A stretch of 64,000 nt of DNA, from assembly GCA_013398295.1 (NCBI GenBank), contig VZSF01000963.1, positions 206,439-270,438 of the forward strand, read 5' to 3'. Below are positions 1-12,200 of this stretch, in pieces (position 1 is the stretch's first letter; each line of letters starts with the position of its first letter). Made by a program: the position numbers and the translations under genes. Source of the stretch: Chionis minor. Lineage: Eukaryota > Chordata > Aves > Charadriiformes > Chionididae. The notes below the pieces were generated by a model. It had not been told where the DNA came from, did no database searches, and saw only the letters and a list, made by a program, of their open reading frames with translations.

Positions 1-404
1 GATAACAGAAAATTAGAAGATGAAGAGGAGGATGTTATGCAGACCATTGAAATGTTCCCATGTGCATAAGATCCCGCTTTTTGATTGTGGATGTGGGAAG
101 TCAAGTCAGTACAGCTGTTGATTTGTCAAGGGTCAGAATTTCACCTGTTATAGCTGGGAGTTACTCTTAGTTTATTACTTTCTGTGTTAGACTTGTGTAT
201 AGGCTGGGTCTTTTGGTGGGGAGGCAGATGTTTGGAAATCTGTGCCTCCTTGCTGCACTATAGCTTGTTACAACATAGTACTATTCAGTGACTTTGTGAG
301 CAGTTTCATTGTTGCTGAATTTACATTTTATGTGATTAAATGTGGTTTTTAGATTAATCATTTTCAAGTTTGTCTTCCGTTTTAAAAGATGCCTTGTACT
401 TTTT
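1..404. other. Unique non-coding sequence, no feature seen
   Basis: AT-rich sequence with no recognisable repeat, RNA gene or supported exon. It ends where the plus-strand CR1 homology begins. The open frame that crosses into the CR1 at about 342 is only the CR1 frame extended backwards into flanking DNA. Confidence 0.5.
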
Positions 405-1294
405 TTACAAGACTACACCAAGCTGTGTGGAAAGGTTGACATGCTGGAGGGAAGGGATGCCATCCAGAGGGACCTGGACAGGCTTAAGAGGTGGGCCCAT
501 GCCAACCTCATGAAGTTCAGCAAGGCCAAGTGCAAGGTCCTGCACGTGGGTCGGGGCAATCCCATGCACAAATACAGGCTGGGCAGAGAACGGATCGAGA
601 GCAGCCCTGAGGAGAGGGACTCGGGGTTATTGGTAGATAAGAAACTAAACATGAGCTAGCAATGTGTGCTTGCAGCCGAGAAAGCTGTGACAGCATCCTG
701 GGCTGCATCAGAAGAAGTGTGGCCAGCAGGTCGAAGGACGTGATTCTGCCTCTCTACTCTGCTCTTGTGAGACCCCACCTGGAGTACTGCATCCAGCTCT
801 GGAGACTCCAACATAAGAAGGACATGGACCTGTTGGAGTGAGTCCAGAGGAGGGCCACAAAGATGATCAGAGGGTTAGAGCACCAGTGATGTGAGGACAG
901 GCTGAGAGAGCTGGGGTTGTTCAGCTTGGAGAAGACTCCAGGGAGACCTTGTAGCAGCCTTCCAGTATCTGAAGGGGGCCTACAAGAAATCTGGAGAGGG
1001 ACTTTTTACAAGGGCATGTAGTGATAGGACAAGGGGTAATGGCTTCAAACTGGAAGAGGGTAGATTTAGAATAGATGTTACGAAGAAATTTTTCAGTTTG
1101 AGGGTGGTGAGGCACTGGAACAGGTTGTCCAGGGAAGTTGTGGAAGCCCCATCCCTGCAAGTGTTCAAGGCCAGGTTGGATGAGGCTTCGAGCAACCAGG
1201 TCTAGTGGAAGGTGTCCTTGCCTACGGCAGGATGGTTGGAATTAGATGATCTTTAAAGTCTCTTCAAGCCTAAACCATTCTAGGATTCTATGAT
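405..1294 (+). mobile_element. CR1 LINE, 5'-truncated, ORF2 3' part plus 3' tail
   Basis: CR1 is the main non-LTR retrotransposon of birds. This copy starts inside ORF2, in the C-terminal part of the reverse transcriptase. The translation shows the family signatures [11 protein letters not shown] (about 459-491), [15 protein letters not shown] (about 531-575) and, after frame breaks, [19 protein letters not shown] (about 747-803). A TAG stop at 657-659 and further stops and frame shifts show it is dead. The 3' UTR follows, and the element ends with the CR1-type octamer tail, ATTCTAGGATTCTATGAT (about 1276-1293). The 5' truncation and the sense tail place the insertion on the plus strand. Family assignment is firm; the subfamily was not determined. 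Confidence 0.93.
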
Positions 1295-2599
1295 TAGTGT
1301 TCTTTATAGGTTCTGTAAATAGCAGATGCATAAAAAAATCTTCATTAAAAAAAGCCAAGAATTCATGATCTCTGCAAGATTAAGTTCTCTACTGTTGCAC
1401 ACCTGAAAAATGACCATCCTAAGCGGTCACCGTAAATTTTCAGTGCAAAACAGATCGAGTGTGTGCCAGGTTCTCATTTTCTCCCCCTGCAAGTAAAATG
1501 GATGTTTTGTCTAGGTTGAAGCCCCATGTTCCCAAGTTGGCTTGTCAAATCATGTGTTTGCACAGCCACTCCATCTGCAGCAGATTGTCCCATCCAGAAG
1601 GTGCCTGTGGAGATTCATGAGCATCTGTGCAGGACTCTGCGTGTCTCTTCCCACCCTGCTCCCTCCCTCTGCAGTCGCAGTGATGCTGAATGCCAGCATC
1701 CCCTCATGTGTACTGAGGAACACAACTAGACATTGCAGGCCAGAAACACAAAGGAGAAAATTACTTTTGGTGCAGGTGTCCCCAGGGAAAAGCTCTTTTC
1801 CTGGAAGCTGGTACTCAGCAGCTGTGTGTCCGAAAATGGACCTTCACCTTCTTTTATTTGCTGCAGAGCTGTTGCGGCTTGATATGGATCAAGCCTGGGT
1901 TCTGCTTTTAATGCTCTAAAGAACTGATGATCCTGTAATTTCCATGACAGTGAGCATAACTGGGAAAGGAATCACTCCTCAAGAGCCTTTCTTTTTTCCC
2001 CTTTGACTATTTTTAGGATATGTTGTATTTCCTCACCTCAAAGCTAGTTTTTTTCTTTGAAAGCATGAAGGGCCAGAAGCAAGGAGGAATGCATGGCAGC
2101 ATGGGGTCTGCAAGGAGTATAGCATAATCAGCTGTTCTCCTTTTCCAAAAGTGCTGGTGTCGGGTCAGAGCTGAAAGCTATGGTGCCTAGTGTGGGTGTA
2201 GGTGAAGAAGAGCAGTGGAGTGCAGGGAGACAAGGCACCTGCAACAGGAATGGCCGTCACTACCTGACTCAGAGAATTTTAATTAGGGAAAAAATGGGAT
2301 CAAAGGAAGAGCTGTTCGGGCAAGTTGTCTTTTTTTCAGCACGTCGGCTGAAATAATTTTGGGGTGGAGAAGTCAAATGGTAATTCTAATGATGCAGCAA
2401 AACGTAACGATGAAATATAGTTCCTCAGGGGCTCTGTTTCATCATAGCATGTACCTTTAAAAACACAGGCTTCAGGGGGTGGCAATTGTAGCATCTATCT
2501 GTGCAGGCTTTTATTTGACATGGTTGGGTAGGCTATTGAATTCCTACTCGCTGCCTTTAGCTTAGCTGTGTACTATATGTTCTCCACAATACCTCAAGC
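1295..2599. other. Unique non-coding sequence
   Basis: No repeat family, RNA gene or exon could be supported. Overlapping open frames at about 1526-1919 (67 and 125 codons) have no recognisable domain and no strong paired splice sites, and I regard them as chance. Confidence 0.45.
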
Positions 2600-2619
2600 T
2601 GAAAATTGATCTCTGGTCA

Positions 2620-2815
2620 ATACTGTGCGATGATTCGAACCACTCCCGTAATCAGCGCTGCTCGTTGAATGAAATTCATCGTGGGAGGCCTGATTATTGT
2701 CTCCGTCAGGACTGACCCGACTGAAAGGGCTATCAGACTGTCTGAAGTTGGACACTTTGGACAATTGCCATCAGGAATTATCTATGCTCCCAGAAAGCGC
2801 TAAATTGAGCAGAGA
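2620..2815. promoter_or_regulatory. Possible conserved non-coding element
   Basis: A block of about 200 bp with several CpGs in otherwise CpG-poor DNA and no repeat signature. It carries homeodomain-like cores (GTAATC near 2647, GATTATTG near 2691) and balanced composition. This looks like constrained non-coding sequence, but constraint cannot be measured from one sequence, so the call is inference. No coding frame across it shows a domain. Confidence 0.22.
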
Positions 2816-2840
2816 TGAAGTGCTGGTGTTTATTGATTCC

Positions 2841-2859
2841 TTTTTTTTAAAAAAAAAAA
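2841..2859. repeat. T8A11 homopolymer palindrome
   Basis: Eight T followed directly by eleven A. A second, larger tract of the same form occurs at 15744-15765. Low-complexity sequence. Confidence 0.9.
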
Positions 2860-4077
2860 GTCTTTTTCTTTTTTCCCTCCACTCTTCCTGACTAGGTAGA
2901 GCAGAGGCAGCTTTAGCTATATGCTCTGGGGGTTGAGATAGTATTGCTGCAGCAAAGATGAATCTTTCCTGACCCCATGTCAAATTGTCTGCAGTGTGCA
3001 CTGGAAGTTTTCAGGGCTGCTTTTTAAAGGAAAGACCATTTGTCAAAAATGCTACTGCATGTAAAACAGCCTCATGGTTCTCTTGACTATGTGCTGTGGT
3101 GAAGGTAAAACAGAAACATGCCACAGAGAGAGCTGAGCACTTACCAGTTTGTGTATCAGCCTCAGTACACAGGTTCTTGATCTGTGGGTACAGGGAAGAG
3201 GAGCTGAAGCCTTTGAGTGCCTGGTTAGAGAGGGGTTCACCATGCAAATGTGGTTTACATTAGGTCACTGGTTGGGATACCCTCGTCTTACGTTATGAAG
3301 CTTTCCGGAGCTCTATAAGCAAAAGGGACGTATTACACCAGAACAACGAAGGGTTTATTAGCAGTTAGTAGTATTTAAACACTTGACATTTGCTTAGATA
3401 ATGCCCTTTTTTTTTCCCTCTTAACCTTTGTACCGGAGTACAGAAAGTAGAATAGTTTTTTTTCTTGCCTTACTGGTGTGGAGGTTTCAGTTACGCTGAT
3501 ACCACCTGTATTGGGAAACAGCTTCCTCCTACAGGAGCACATGCCACTGATCTTTATTAAAATGTGTTTAAAATAGTGATAATGAATGAAGTGCAAGGAT
3601 CATAACTGTATGTACTTCACAAAACATTTTTAAAGTTAGTGTGGATCAGGGGATGTCAAGCTTTAATCACAGAAAATTAAAGTAAGGCTTGTTGGTGAAA
3701 CCACATCGCTGTGCACTGTTGCCTGCCTGAAGAGCTTTATGCAGTAACAGTGGCTGGTCCAGGCTTACTAGTGGCACAGTTTCTCTCCCCAGTGGCAGCT
3801 CTTTCACCTCTGACTAGAGGACCTGGACTGAAATCTTAATTTAGCGCAAAGCTGTCTTCGACGGGTATGGACTTTGCTTCAGCTCCGTTTGATGGAGCAC
3901 GATGGAAGCTTTAAAGGTGTTCAGGCCAAAGTCTCTTCACCAAGGGTGTTGTGCCTGTTTGTCACCAGATAACCTCTAGTCTTTTAATAGAGTTAAAGCT
4001 TCATGGGCAGGCTCTGCCTTTGCTTAATGCCATGGCATTGTTCCCATTGGCTTCAAAAGGAGGAGGCACTTAGACCG
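2860..4077. other. Unique non-coding sequence
   Basis: Apart from the candidate micro-exon at 3145-3181, I see no repeat, RNA gene or exon here. Confidence 0.4.
3145..3181 (-). other. Candidate 37-bp micro-exon (unverified)
   Basis: On the minus strand a pyrimidine-rich acceptor (CTCCTCTTCCCTGTACCCACAG, shown here only as its form: C/T-rich then CCACAG, about 3182-3203) precedes 37 bp, followed by a near-consensus donor, CTG|GTAAGTGC (3144 downward). One frame reads IKNLCTEADTQT and is open; a second is open too. The peptide is not recognised. Good splice context alone arises by chance often in 64 kb. Confidence 0.15.
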
Positions 4078-4163
4078 GGACTCACAAAGGCCCTTAGGAG
4101 CCTAAGTCCCATTCATTTCCTGATTTCAGTGAGACTTAGAGTCCTAAATCCCTTTGTGAATCC
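4078..4163. repeat. Ancient palindromic (hairpin) amniote repeat
   Basis: The two halves form an imperfect inverted repeat: TCACAAAGG (4082-4090) pairs with CCTTTGTGA (4151-4159), TTAGGA with TCCTAA, and CTAAGTC with GACTTAG, around a loop near 4111-4127. The wording, with cores like 'cacaaaggc..ttaggagcctaagtc', resembles an old non-autonomous hairpin repeat family common in birds, turtles and crocodilians. I do not assign a database name. Clear divergence between the arms indicates age. Confidence 0.65.
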
Positions 4164-5999
4164 AAGCCGTAATGCTCTACTATCTAGGCACAAGCATTAA
4201 CAAGAGTTCTCTTTTTATCCTCTTAGCATGGTAAGCCTGGAAAGTGGAGCTCCTTATTATCTTCCCTCTGCTCCTGAAATAGGCTGAAAATATGTGTAGC
4301 TGCTTAAATATGGAAGTTATCTTCTTACTGGAGTCTGGATTATCTTCTCTTTTCTAGAACTACAAAAACAAACAAGTCTGGATGACCAAGCTCCTTTCCG
4401 GGCTGAAACTCTTCAGGATGGATGTTGGGGCGTAGAATAGCTAACCCCAGTGAAGGGAGAGGAGTACATAATCTCTTTAACCCCTTTCTGTCCTTCTCCC
4501 TTCCACCCAGCTTGGTCCCTTGGCATGTGCATGAAAATCATCTATGTAAAAAAACCCCTTTCCATACTGATAGCCGTGCTTTGGAAGAGCCTTATGCCAT
4601 AGTATCCACAAGAATTTGATCCACAGACCCTGTGCAGAAGCCAGGTACTCATTGGTGGGGCCTTAAAGATCAAAACCTCAGTAAGAAACCTCCATAATAG
4701 CCTCTTACTGTCATTCCTTAAACACCAAATAAGCTTTTTGCATCTGCTTGCTCATTTCTGAATCTATTGATCATGGGCCTGGTGCTGAGCTGATGCAAAT
4801 TAGCTTAGCGCTACTGAAATCGGGTCAGTGGCTGTGTTGATTTATCTCATTTGAGAAGCTGATACAGGCTCTGTGGTTCTGGTGTTAAACACTTTTCCCT
4901 CTGTAGCCATCTTCATCTGTTCAAGAGCAATGTGAGTCTAGAAATGATTTTCAGTAAAAGAAAGAGCTTTATGATACGTTATGTCAAAAGTAAATAACAC
5001 ATAAGCTTGTAGAGGATCTAATGATTAGATGTTGGCACATATTCCTGATAGATTAGGAATCCTTATCCCATTAATGCGTCAGCTCTTAGCTTCTGTGATA
5101 AATAGCTTTGATTGACAGAAAAGCAAAATGAGACGTATTCTCTTTTCTATGATGATCCTAAGAAATGAGGGATGTCTAGTTTTGCAAAATCCTTTCACCA
5201 AAGTAAATAAAACACCCAATCGATCTACAGTTAGCACAGGGAAATGCTACAGAGGTGCTGCTCAAATCTTACCATTTACTGCAAAGCATGTTTGCAGCAG
5301 GTAAGGCTTTAACTTAACTGATTTTGTGTCAATATTCCAATCCATAAAATATAAGGATTCACCATCTTCCACTGTTTCAGAGAGGAACAGGGTAGTAGTA
5401 ATGGTGAAGTTGATAGGGTAGAGAACAAAGCATGGTTTCGCATTTAGGGGCCAGGGCTGATGCTGCTGGGCTTAATTCTGCTGCTCCCCTGTCGAGCCAT
5501 CCTGCTGAGCCAGGATGAGCTTCTCCAGAGAGCAGTGCGACATTGAGGTTTTTTCTCCTTCTGCTGTTGATCGCTGGCTTTAATGGCTTATGCCACAGTT
5601 TTCTCTGCAAATGGGGCTCTTCTGCTTTCAGGTAGTTTTGCTAAAAATGGGTGAATCCTGAGTGCTGCATGGAGTTTTGAAACTGGAGAGCTATTGATGA
5701 GGGAGGTTATCAGAAGGTTTTGCACCCCTTAAAGAACATATATTCTCCAACGCTGGTGTCTATTTGATTAACTTGTATATCAGTTGGGTCCTAAAATCCT
5801 TGGAGAGGCTCAGAGTACAGGAATGCTTTCCATTTTCTTGCTGAATTACCAGCTCGTGACAGCAGAGTTCCAGGAGGATGCACGAAGTACCTAACTACAG
5901 CATTTAGCAGTGATGGCCCACACATCAGAGAGGGGAGGGCTGGCCTTGCGGTGGGCTCCAGACTGCAATTCAGGTGACCTGTGCTTGCTTGCCATTGAT
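4164..5999. other. Unique non-coding sequence
   Basis: No repeat or exon could be supported. Short open frames on both strands at 4422-4619, 5377-5610 and 5791-6018 show no domain. Confidence 0.4.
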
Positions 6000-6005
6000 T
6001 TTCCA

Positions 6006-6095
6006 TCTGACCTTGCACAAGGTGCGTAACCTCCTCCTGCCCTGGTTGGCCATCTGCACCGCAGGGACAGCACTACTGCTTCTTTCATGGTCTTT
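6006..6095 (+). repeat. MIR-like SINE fragment
   Basis: The stretch CTGACCTTGCACAAGG...TAACCTCC...CCATCTGCA follows the order of the MIR/CORE-SINE core: 'tgacctt-g-caag', then 'taacctc', then 'ccatctg', then a GGGA run. Several mismatches make it an old copy. The flanks up to about 6130 may belong to it but are too diverged to delimit. A minus-strand frame of 157 codons running through it (5891-6364) is not a gene. Confidence 0.5.
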
Positions 6096-6409
6096 GTCCT
6101 TAGACGTATTGAATATATATTGTTCAGGGCAGAAGGGGTTTTCCTATACATCCGTGTAGTACTTAGTGTGTGGGAGCTTAGGACTCCACTGGGATTTTTG
6201 GATACTATGGTAGTAGTAAAATAATGAATGATATCTTGCACGCTGCTTTCCTCCCAGTTTATCACCGTTGCCATCCTGACCCTTTTTCTGTGTATAAAGC
6301 TACTGTATTGGCTTTGAAATGACCCATGACCATTAGTCTGTGCAACAATTGACAGGTGATACATAGCTTATACAACTGATGGGCATTTTGCATTTTTATT
6401 TCATTACAG

Positions 6410-6540
6410 TTGCAGGTACCTTGATTTGGGAACAGTCCCAGTCTGTAGACTCATTATTTGCTGAAGTTGTATTAAAAATTCAATGGAGTAGCAAAAAACC
6501 TGAAAGAAGAGAAACCTGGCATGCCCTTGAGAAGTTTAAG
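6410..6540 (+). other. Candidate 131-bp exon (unverified)
   Basis: A T-rich acceptor ending TTTCATTACAG (to 6409) is followed by 131 bp open in one frame (first base pair completing a split codon, then 43 codons), and by a donor AAG|GTATTA. The peptide contains GTLIWEQSQSVDSL and, towards the end, KKPERRETWHALEKF, which is charged and helix-like. I do not recognise it. The donor is weaker than consensus. It could be an exon of a long-intron gene, a lncRNA exon, or chance. Confidence 0.2.
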
Positions 6541-9148
6541 GTATTATTCCACCATCAGGAATCATTGTTGAAGCTTCTGCAAACTTAGTCACATCCTGGT
6601 TTGAATGGACATACTGGAACAAAACCTTAAAATGCTTGCTTGCAAATCTATAATTAGACTTGCTGGGGAATGGTTATAGAATATATTAGACCGAGTTACT
6701 CTTAAATAATTTTTTTAAAAGCAAATTCATCTGGTTCTCAGAATTGCTTTCTGTAGAATTGCCAATTGCTGCGACCAACAGGACTCTGGTGACTCTCAGG
6801 AATTTATCATTTTAGAAGTGATTAGAGATTAATTAAACAGAGCTTAATCATATGATGGAATAGTTAAAATATACATTTGCTTTGTTGTAAGTTGGCAATA
6901 AAAAGGATGTATATGTTCGCGATGGCCAAAGGTGTGGCCACATATTGCAGAGGCAGCGTGCTGCCCCATTGACTCTTTGGCAACTTCTTCAGCTTTTCCC
7001 TTCATGACTTTGGTGGTGAGGCAGAGCATGGAATGTCCAGCTATTGCCTAGGGCATCAGAGACCTTTCACTCAGGACAGGGGGAATGATCACAGTCCCCT
7101 TCCAAGAGACAGCCAAAAATTTATCTTTGGTCTTTCGCTGTTTCCTTGGGTAGCAGTTTTGCTGATAACAAGGAGCTTGGATCCTTCTTTAGCATAGAAG
7201 AAGAAAGAAAAAAAAAAAGGATGCCTTCTGCATATCTTTGTTTGACTTTCACTGGCAACTTCTCCTTCTCCAACTGTTCGTTGCTAAAACGTGTGCTTTT
7301 TGCGAGTGGAAAACAGGGTTGTAAACACATGATGTTCTCCAAACATCAAGCAAATCTAGCATCTCCCCCCACTCCCTGTTTTGAATCACAACTGATTTTT
7401 CTTCAGCCTCTCAGAAATAGTTTGAAAATCCCTGTTGTATACCTGTAAAGGATAATCATAACCATAAGATCATGTGAGCTTACTTAATTCAGTCTTTATG
7501 GCTCATATTCAGAATGGTGCTTTAGCACACACCTTCCTTAATTTTTTACGTTTTTTAAAAGTAGATATTCCTATTCTACCTGCTCCTGGAATTAACAATG
7601 TCTTTGTCATTAATGATCAAGATAATTGTAGTAATGAAAAATCACATGGATTTTTGAAATGGTTCCATTTCTGGAACTTGCTTTCTTCTCCCTGCCCCTT
7701 ATTGGAAGGATTATAAATGTATGAGAAAATGTATGGCTATTTGGGTCAAATTAAGCTTCAGCAATGATTTTTATGCTTTGAATCTTACTCTGATATCCAT
7801 ATGTCAGAATTTTGGAGGCTCAACTTTTCTGATCCTAATGTCACTTCATTTTTTGACTGCAGGAAGCAATTGTAGCCTGCAAAGGATAGAGACAGCAGAG
7901 ACAGTTTTGTAAGCACAGGTAAAACAGCTGGGATGCTCTGTGCGTGTTCAGTTTGCAGACTGTGTCCTGAGGCAGGCAAAGGCACTGGATGTGCTGGCAT
8001 TCTTGGTGTATCCTTGCTGATACTCTTCACCTTGGGTGGCTTGTTATTCCTGGAGTGTGAAGCCATGCTGCTGCTCCTTCAAATAACCAAGTGCTGTCCA
8101 AAGCACTGCCTCATGGCAATGCATCCCACCAGCTGCATTGAGAAGGCTCCTTTATCAAGGTGACATTTGTTGCATGGCGTTTCCCTTCTCCTTGGACAAG
8201 GAGGTCAGATAGCTGAACCTCTTCCAGGTCTATTGGAAATCCTGTAGGAAAAAAGGTAGAGGGCCCTTGGTGGTACATTGTCTGGGATCTTCTGCTGTAG
8301 CAGATCCGCATCATTATGTTGATCCCAGTTCTTACTATATCTACTTTTTATTAAGATCTGAAGAGGAAAACTGACCTTGGGTAGCTGTAAGATGTTACTG
8401 TGCAGTTTATTTCTCCTAACCTACTCAAGTCTATCCTTGCCTGAGGCAATGCAGCAATGCTGTCAGATTGTCAGAGTAGAGTTGTAACAAATAGGAAAAA
8501 AAAAAAAAAAAAGGGAAAACCCCCCTTCATTTTGTTCTGGCCTTAAATAACAAAGGATGGCAAAGAAATCCAGTGTAAACCTTTAGGCAGTCTATGCCTT
8601 TATTGCAGCCCTTGAAAATAATCCAGCAAACAAGCATAATTTAGAGTGAATGGTCAAATGCCATCTTTCTCTTTAGTGATCTCTCTGCAGCCTTCAAAGA
8701 CAGGTGAAATGACTGGTGGAGACTGTGTAGTCAAAAGGCCACCCTTTATCTTAAAAATGACCTGATTGCCTAATTATTTTTTTTTTCTCCTTAACTAACT
8801 GTTGTTATGAATAGCAACTTCATATGGACTGGAAGGGTTGAAAGTGTATGTGTATCTGTTTTTACATTGCTCACTTTGCATTTCCTCTCTGTACTTCAAA
8901 GATTTGCTGTGCGTCGCTTTATTTTTTGTCTCTGCCTTTATTTCCCCCCAAGCAAACAAAAATCCCTAAAGCAAGCCATTTTGTCAGGGGTATGAAAATC
9001 CCAAGGCAAAGTTACAGACTTGGTAGCAGAATATCTAAAACTTCCTCTGTTTTAATTTTGTAGGATAGTACATATTAAGTCAGTGATGCCTCCTTTTAAG
9101 CAAGCACTGTGTATCCTAGTCCTAAGCACACTGCATGCCAGGTGTTCT
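6541..9148. other. Unique non-coding sequence with one A17 run
   Basis: No exon or interspersed repeat is supported. There is a 17-base A run at 8496-8512 and a purine-rich stretch near 7197-7220. Open frames of up to 100 codons at 7146-7448 and 7785-8163 overlap on opposite strands and show no family features. Confidence 0.4.
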
Positions 9149-9220
9149 GTATATACATAACATACATATCTATATGCAAATACATATGTATCTATGCGGG
9201 CGCGCGTATGTGTGCATATC
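9149..9220. repeat. AT/ACAT-rich low-complexity tract with GC/GT alternating core
   Basis: A run of TATA, CATA and ATCTA units leads into positions 9200-9219, which alternate purine and pyrimidine without a break and start with GCGCGCG. The CG steps stand out because the window is CpG-poor. Such sequence can adopt left-handed Z-DNA. Confidence 0.75.
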
Positions 9221-12200
9221 CACTAGGAAATTTAAGTAGACTATGTACAATAAGGTCCTTAGCTTGCAGTGGTACCAGGCAGCTAACATTCACTGCACCC
9301 TCCTTGGCACATTTACAAGAGAGCAAGAAATGAGCAGACAGCTCTGCGGCAATGTTTGAGCTTTGTGAAATTTGAGCTTTGCTAGCGGCTGCGTTTTGTG
9401 AGTTCGCTTTGGGGCACACCATGCGTCCCTGCTAGTACTCGTGATGGTGCAGGAGCGGGTACTCAGGGCCTGGCTTTGGAGGTGTCCTGACCCACGGTAA
9501 AGGAGGGAGGTTTCATGTTTGCTTTCTGCTTTTCATGGGACGAGGCCACCTGTAGCCTCCTTTCTCCTCCATGGAAGGTGTTGCTTTGAAGACTTTAGGG
9601 TTTTAGGTTGTACATCAGTACCACACTCAACTTCTGTTTGCAATATTTTTGAAGAGGTTAAACACAGCCCTGTGTCATGCTGTAACATGCAAGGAGAGGA
9701 CTAAAGGGGATTTCCATCTGTACCAAACACCTGCCTGGGGAAAGGAGGCACCAGGGCTCCCCTCCCCTGAAACCTTTCCCTCTCAGCAAGGTTAACCTTG
9801 CTCAGCTCAGTAGCTGAGCGTAAATGCTTTCTGAAATGTTTTCTGAAAGCCAAGTGCTCAAGAAGTTTAAGAAAGGCGGAAATCAGTGGGCGTTGGGCAT
9901 CTCACCCCTGTCCCTTAGTACATCTGCATTGCTGTGTAGCCTCACCTCCTGAACCCTGTCCCACCAGTCCAAGGAGGGACAATGGATGTTCAGTGAGCAG
10001 CTTCACAGTAATTTTGTATTCCCTCAGCTGTTGGCCTCTTACTTTATTGTATGCAAAGTACTGAAATGCTGAAGATACAATTATTAACATCATTTTGAGT
10101 CCTTTGTGCTGTTTGTCACAGATGTATTGCTGTGCTCCAGAAGCTGCGATTAATTTATTTTCTCCTCACCATTGCAAAATATCTGTCTGTCTGTCTGTCT
10201 TTTTTTGGATGGCTCTGCAGATGGGGAAGTCAAGGTTGGAGAACTCTGCCTGCTGGCTGCATGTTTGAGGTCAGACTTGCCCACATAGTGAGTGTGTGTT
10301 GTGCTCTGTTTATTCAAAGCACGGGCTCCCCTGACTTTAGTTGTGGTTTTACATGCAGTGGAGATGCTCGGTTCTCCAACAATTTTTGTCTTACTGCAAG
10401 TTCAACTCCAGCTTCTCCGATTCACTCCTGTTCAATGGGGGGGCCCAAACCAGAAAAAGATGCTGTTGGTGACTGGAAAGGCACGAATGCTGTCAGTGTC
10501 TTCTGCCTCAAGACAGTTTAGGTCTTTACAGAAACGTCTTGAAAATGTGTACATTGAGCAGGAGGGAATGATGCAGAGGGACTGGAAGGGAAGCAGAAAA
10601 GGCATCTGGCAGCATGAAAAATAACCAGCATCCTTCTTACTGGAGTGTCCAGTTTGGGAATGCCAAACATGATTTAATTCCCTTTCCCAGGCGCTGGAGG
10701 AAAAACTGGTAGGTCTCCACTGAAGTGTTACTGGGTGCCCAGTGCCTCCCAGTGCTCACCTTCCATCATCTCACTGGATGCTGCCAGCTCTGCCTGCCAG
10801 GCTCTGCATGCCTCCCAGACCTGCCATATTCTGCTGAATATGCTTTTTCCTTGCACAGCTGAGTTAATTTTCCTGCAGTGAAGTCCCTTGTGAGGCTCCT
10901 TGCCTCAGAAATTCAGCCATCAGCCTTCAGGAGATGCTGCCTGCAGGTTTCAAAAATAGCATCCAACCATCTGCAGGGACTCTGTGGCTGGGGTAAATTA
11001 AATGGCCTTACACCTTGGCTCCACCAACTTCAGTGGCCAAGCATCACCTCTAGGCACTTTAGTCTTATTTACCCGTGTGAAAAATTTAACTGTCACTTGA
11101 GGTTCTTGGTTTCTCCAAAGCCTTAAGCTGCCTCTGGCTGACTTCCAGCCACAGCAGAGGAAGGGAAGCCTGGCTGAGCAGTGCCTGCTTGCCCTGTCGT
11201 GGTGGCTCTCTTGGGAGGGGAAGGCCTGTTTTGTTCCAGATGCAAACCGGCCCCACGCAGCTCACCAGGATGTGTCACTGGCTTCTAGTAGTGTACAGGA
11301 GTCACACGGGCCCGATTTCCCTGCCGAGGAGCACAATGCCATCGACGCCCCATGCCATTGAGGAGTTCTTCCCTGGGAAACCAAATGGCTAAAAGGAACA
11401 AAAAGTTAGTGTGGACTTTGGAAGCAAGCCTGTGGTTTGGAGTCCCATTGCTTTCTTTTCTGCCTTACTGGTATTTACGGAGAGAAATTTTTTCATTGTG
11501 GAGGAGGCAGAAAGGGGAGAAAGGCTCCTAAAACACTCATTCCTTCCTCTTAAATACATGTTCCCTGTGTTTCTCATTTCCAGACTTAGGCATGATGTAG
11601 CTATCAAAGCCTCCCCCTTGGCCTTGTCATGCAGCGTAGCATATTTTTGCCTTTAAGCAAGGGAAACAGATGATAAGCTGAAGCTAGCTGTCTTTGTATT
11701 GAACGTGCCGGAGTGGGGCCAGCAATTCCTACTGCCGCAGGTATGTGCCTGCTATGGATGCCTCGCTTTCCTTAATCTGTGCCATGTGCCAGCTGCGTCT
11801 TTTCAAGGTGGTGGCAGTGTCCTAGGAAGTTGGGGTGTTGGGGAAATGGTCAATGCACTCTTAGTCTTGCCTCCGCAGTCTGGCAATGAGAAGCAAGGAG
11901 CTAAAGCCAAGCCAGGAGCAACTCATGGACCAAGAGCAAGCAAGTGGGTGCCTTAGCCTGAGAAATACTAACCAAGAGCAAACGCTTTAGAAGTGAAATG
12001 CTCTCTTTTCTGCAGTCTAGGAGGCTAAAAGGTCTTGATATCTGTAGAGGGCTCATGGTCCCTGCTGGAAGGTGGCCTGTTGTGGCCTTTGTGCCCACTA
12101 CCAAGTGTCCCTTATCTGCCAGCCTCCCCTCTGGCAGGGAGAAGGCTAACACTGCAAAAGAACTTTATTGTTGTCTTTTAAGGAATGGTTTATCAGTTTA

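Noticed and set aside
1526..1919. Two overlapping frames of 67 and 125 codons
   Set aside because: No domain, no splice pair, composition typical of chance translation.
5891..6364. 157-codon frame on the minus strand
   Set aside because: It runs through a MIR-like fragment in antisense, has no recognisable domain and no exon context.
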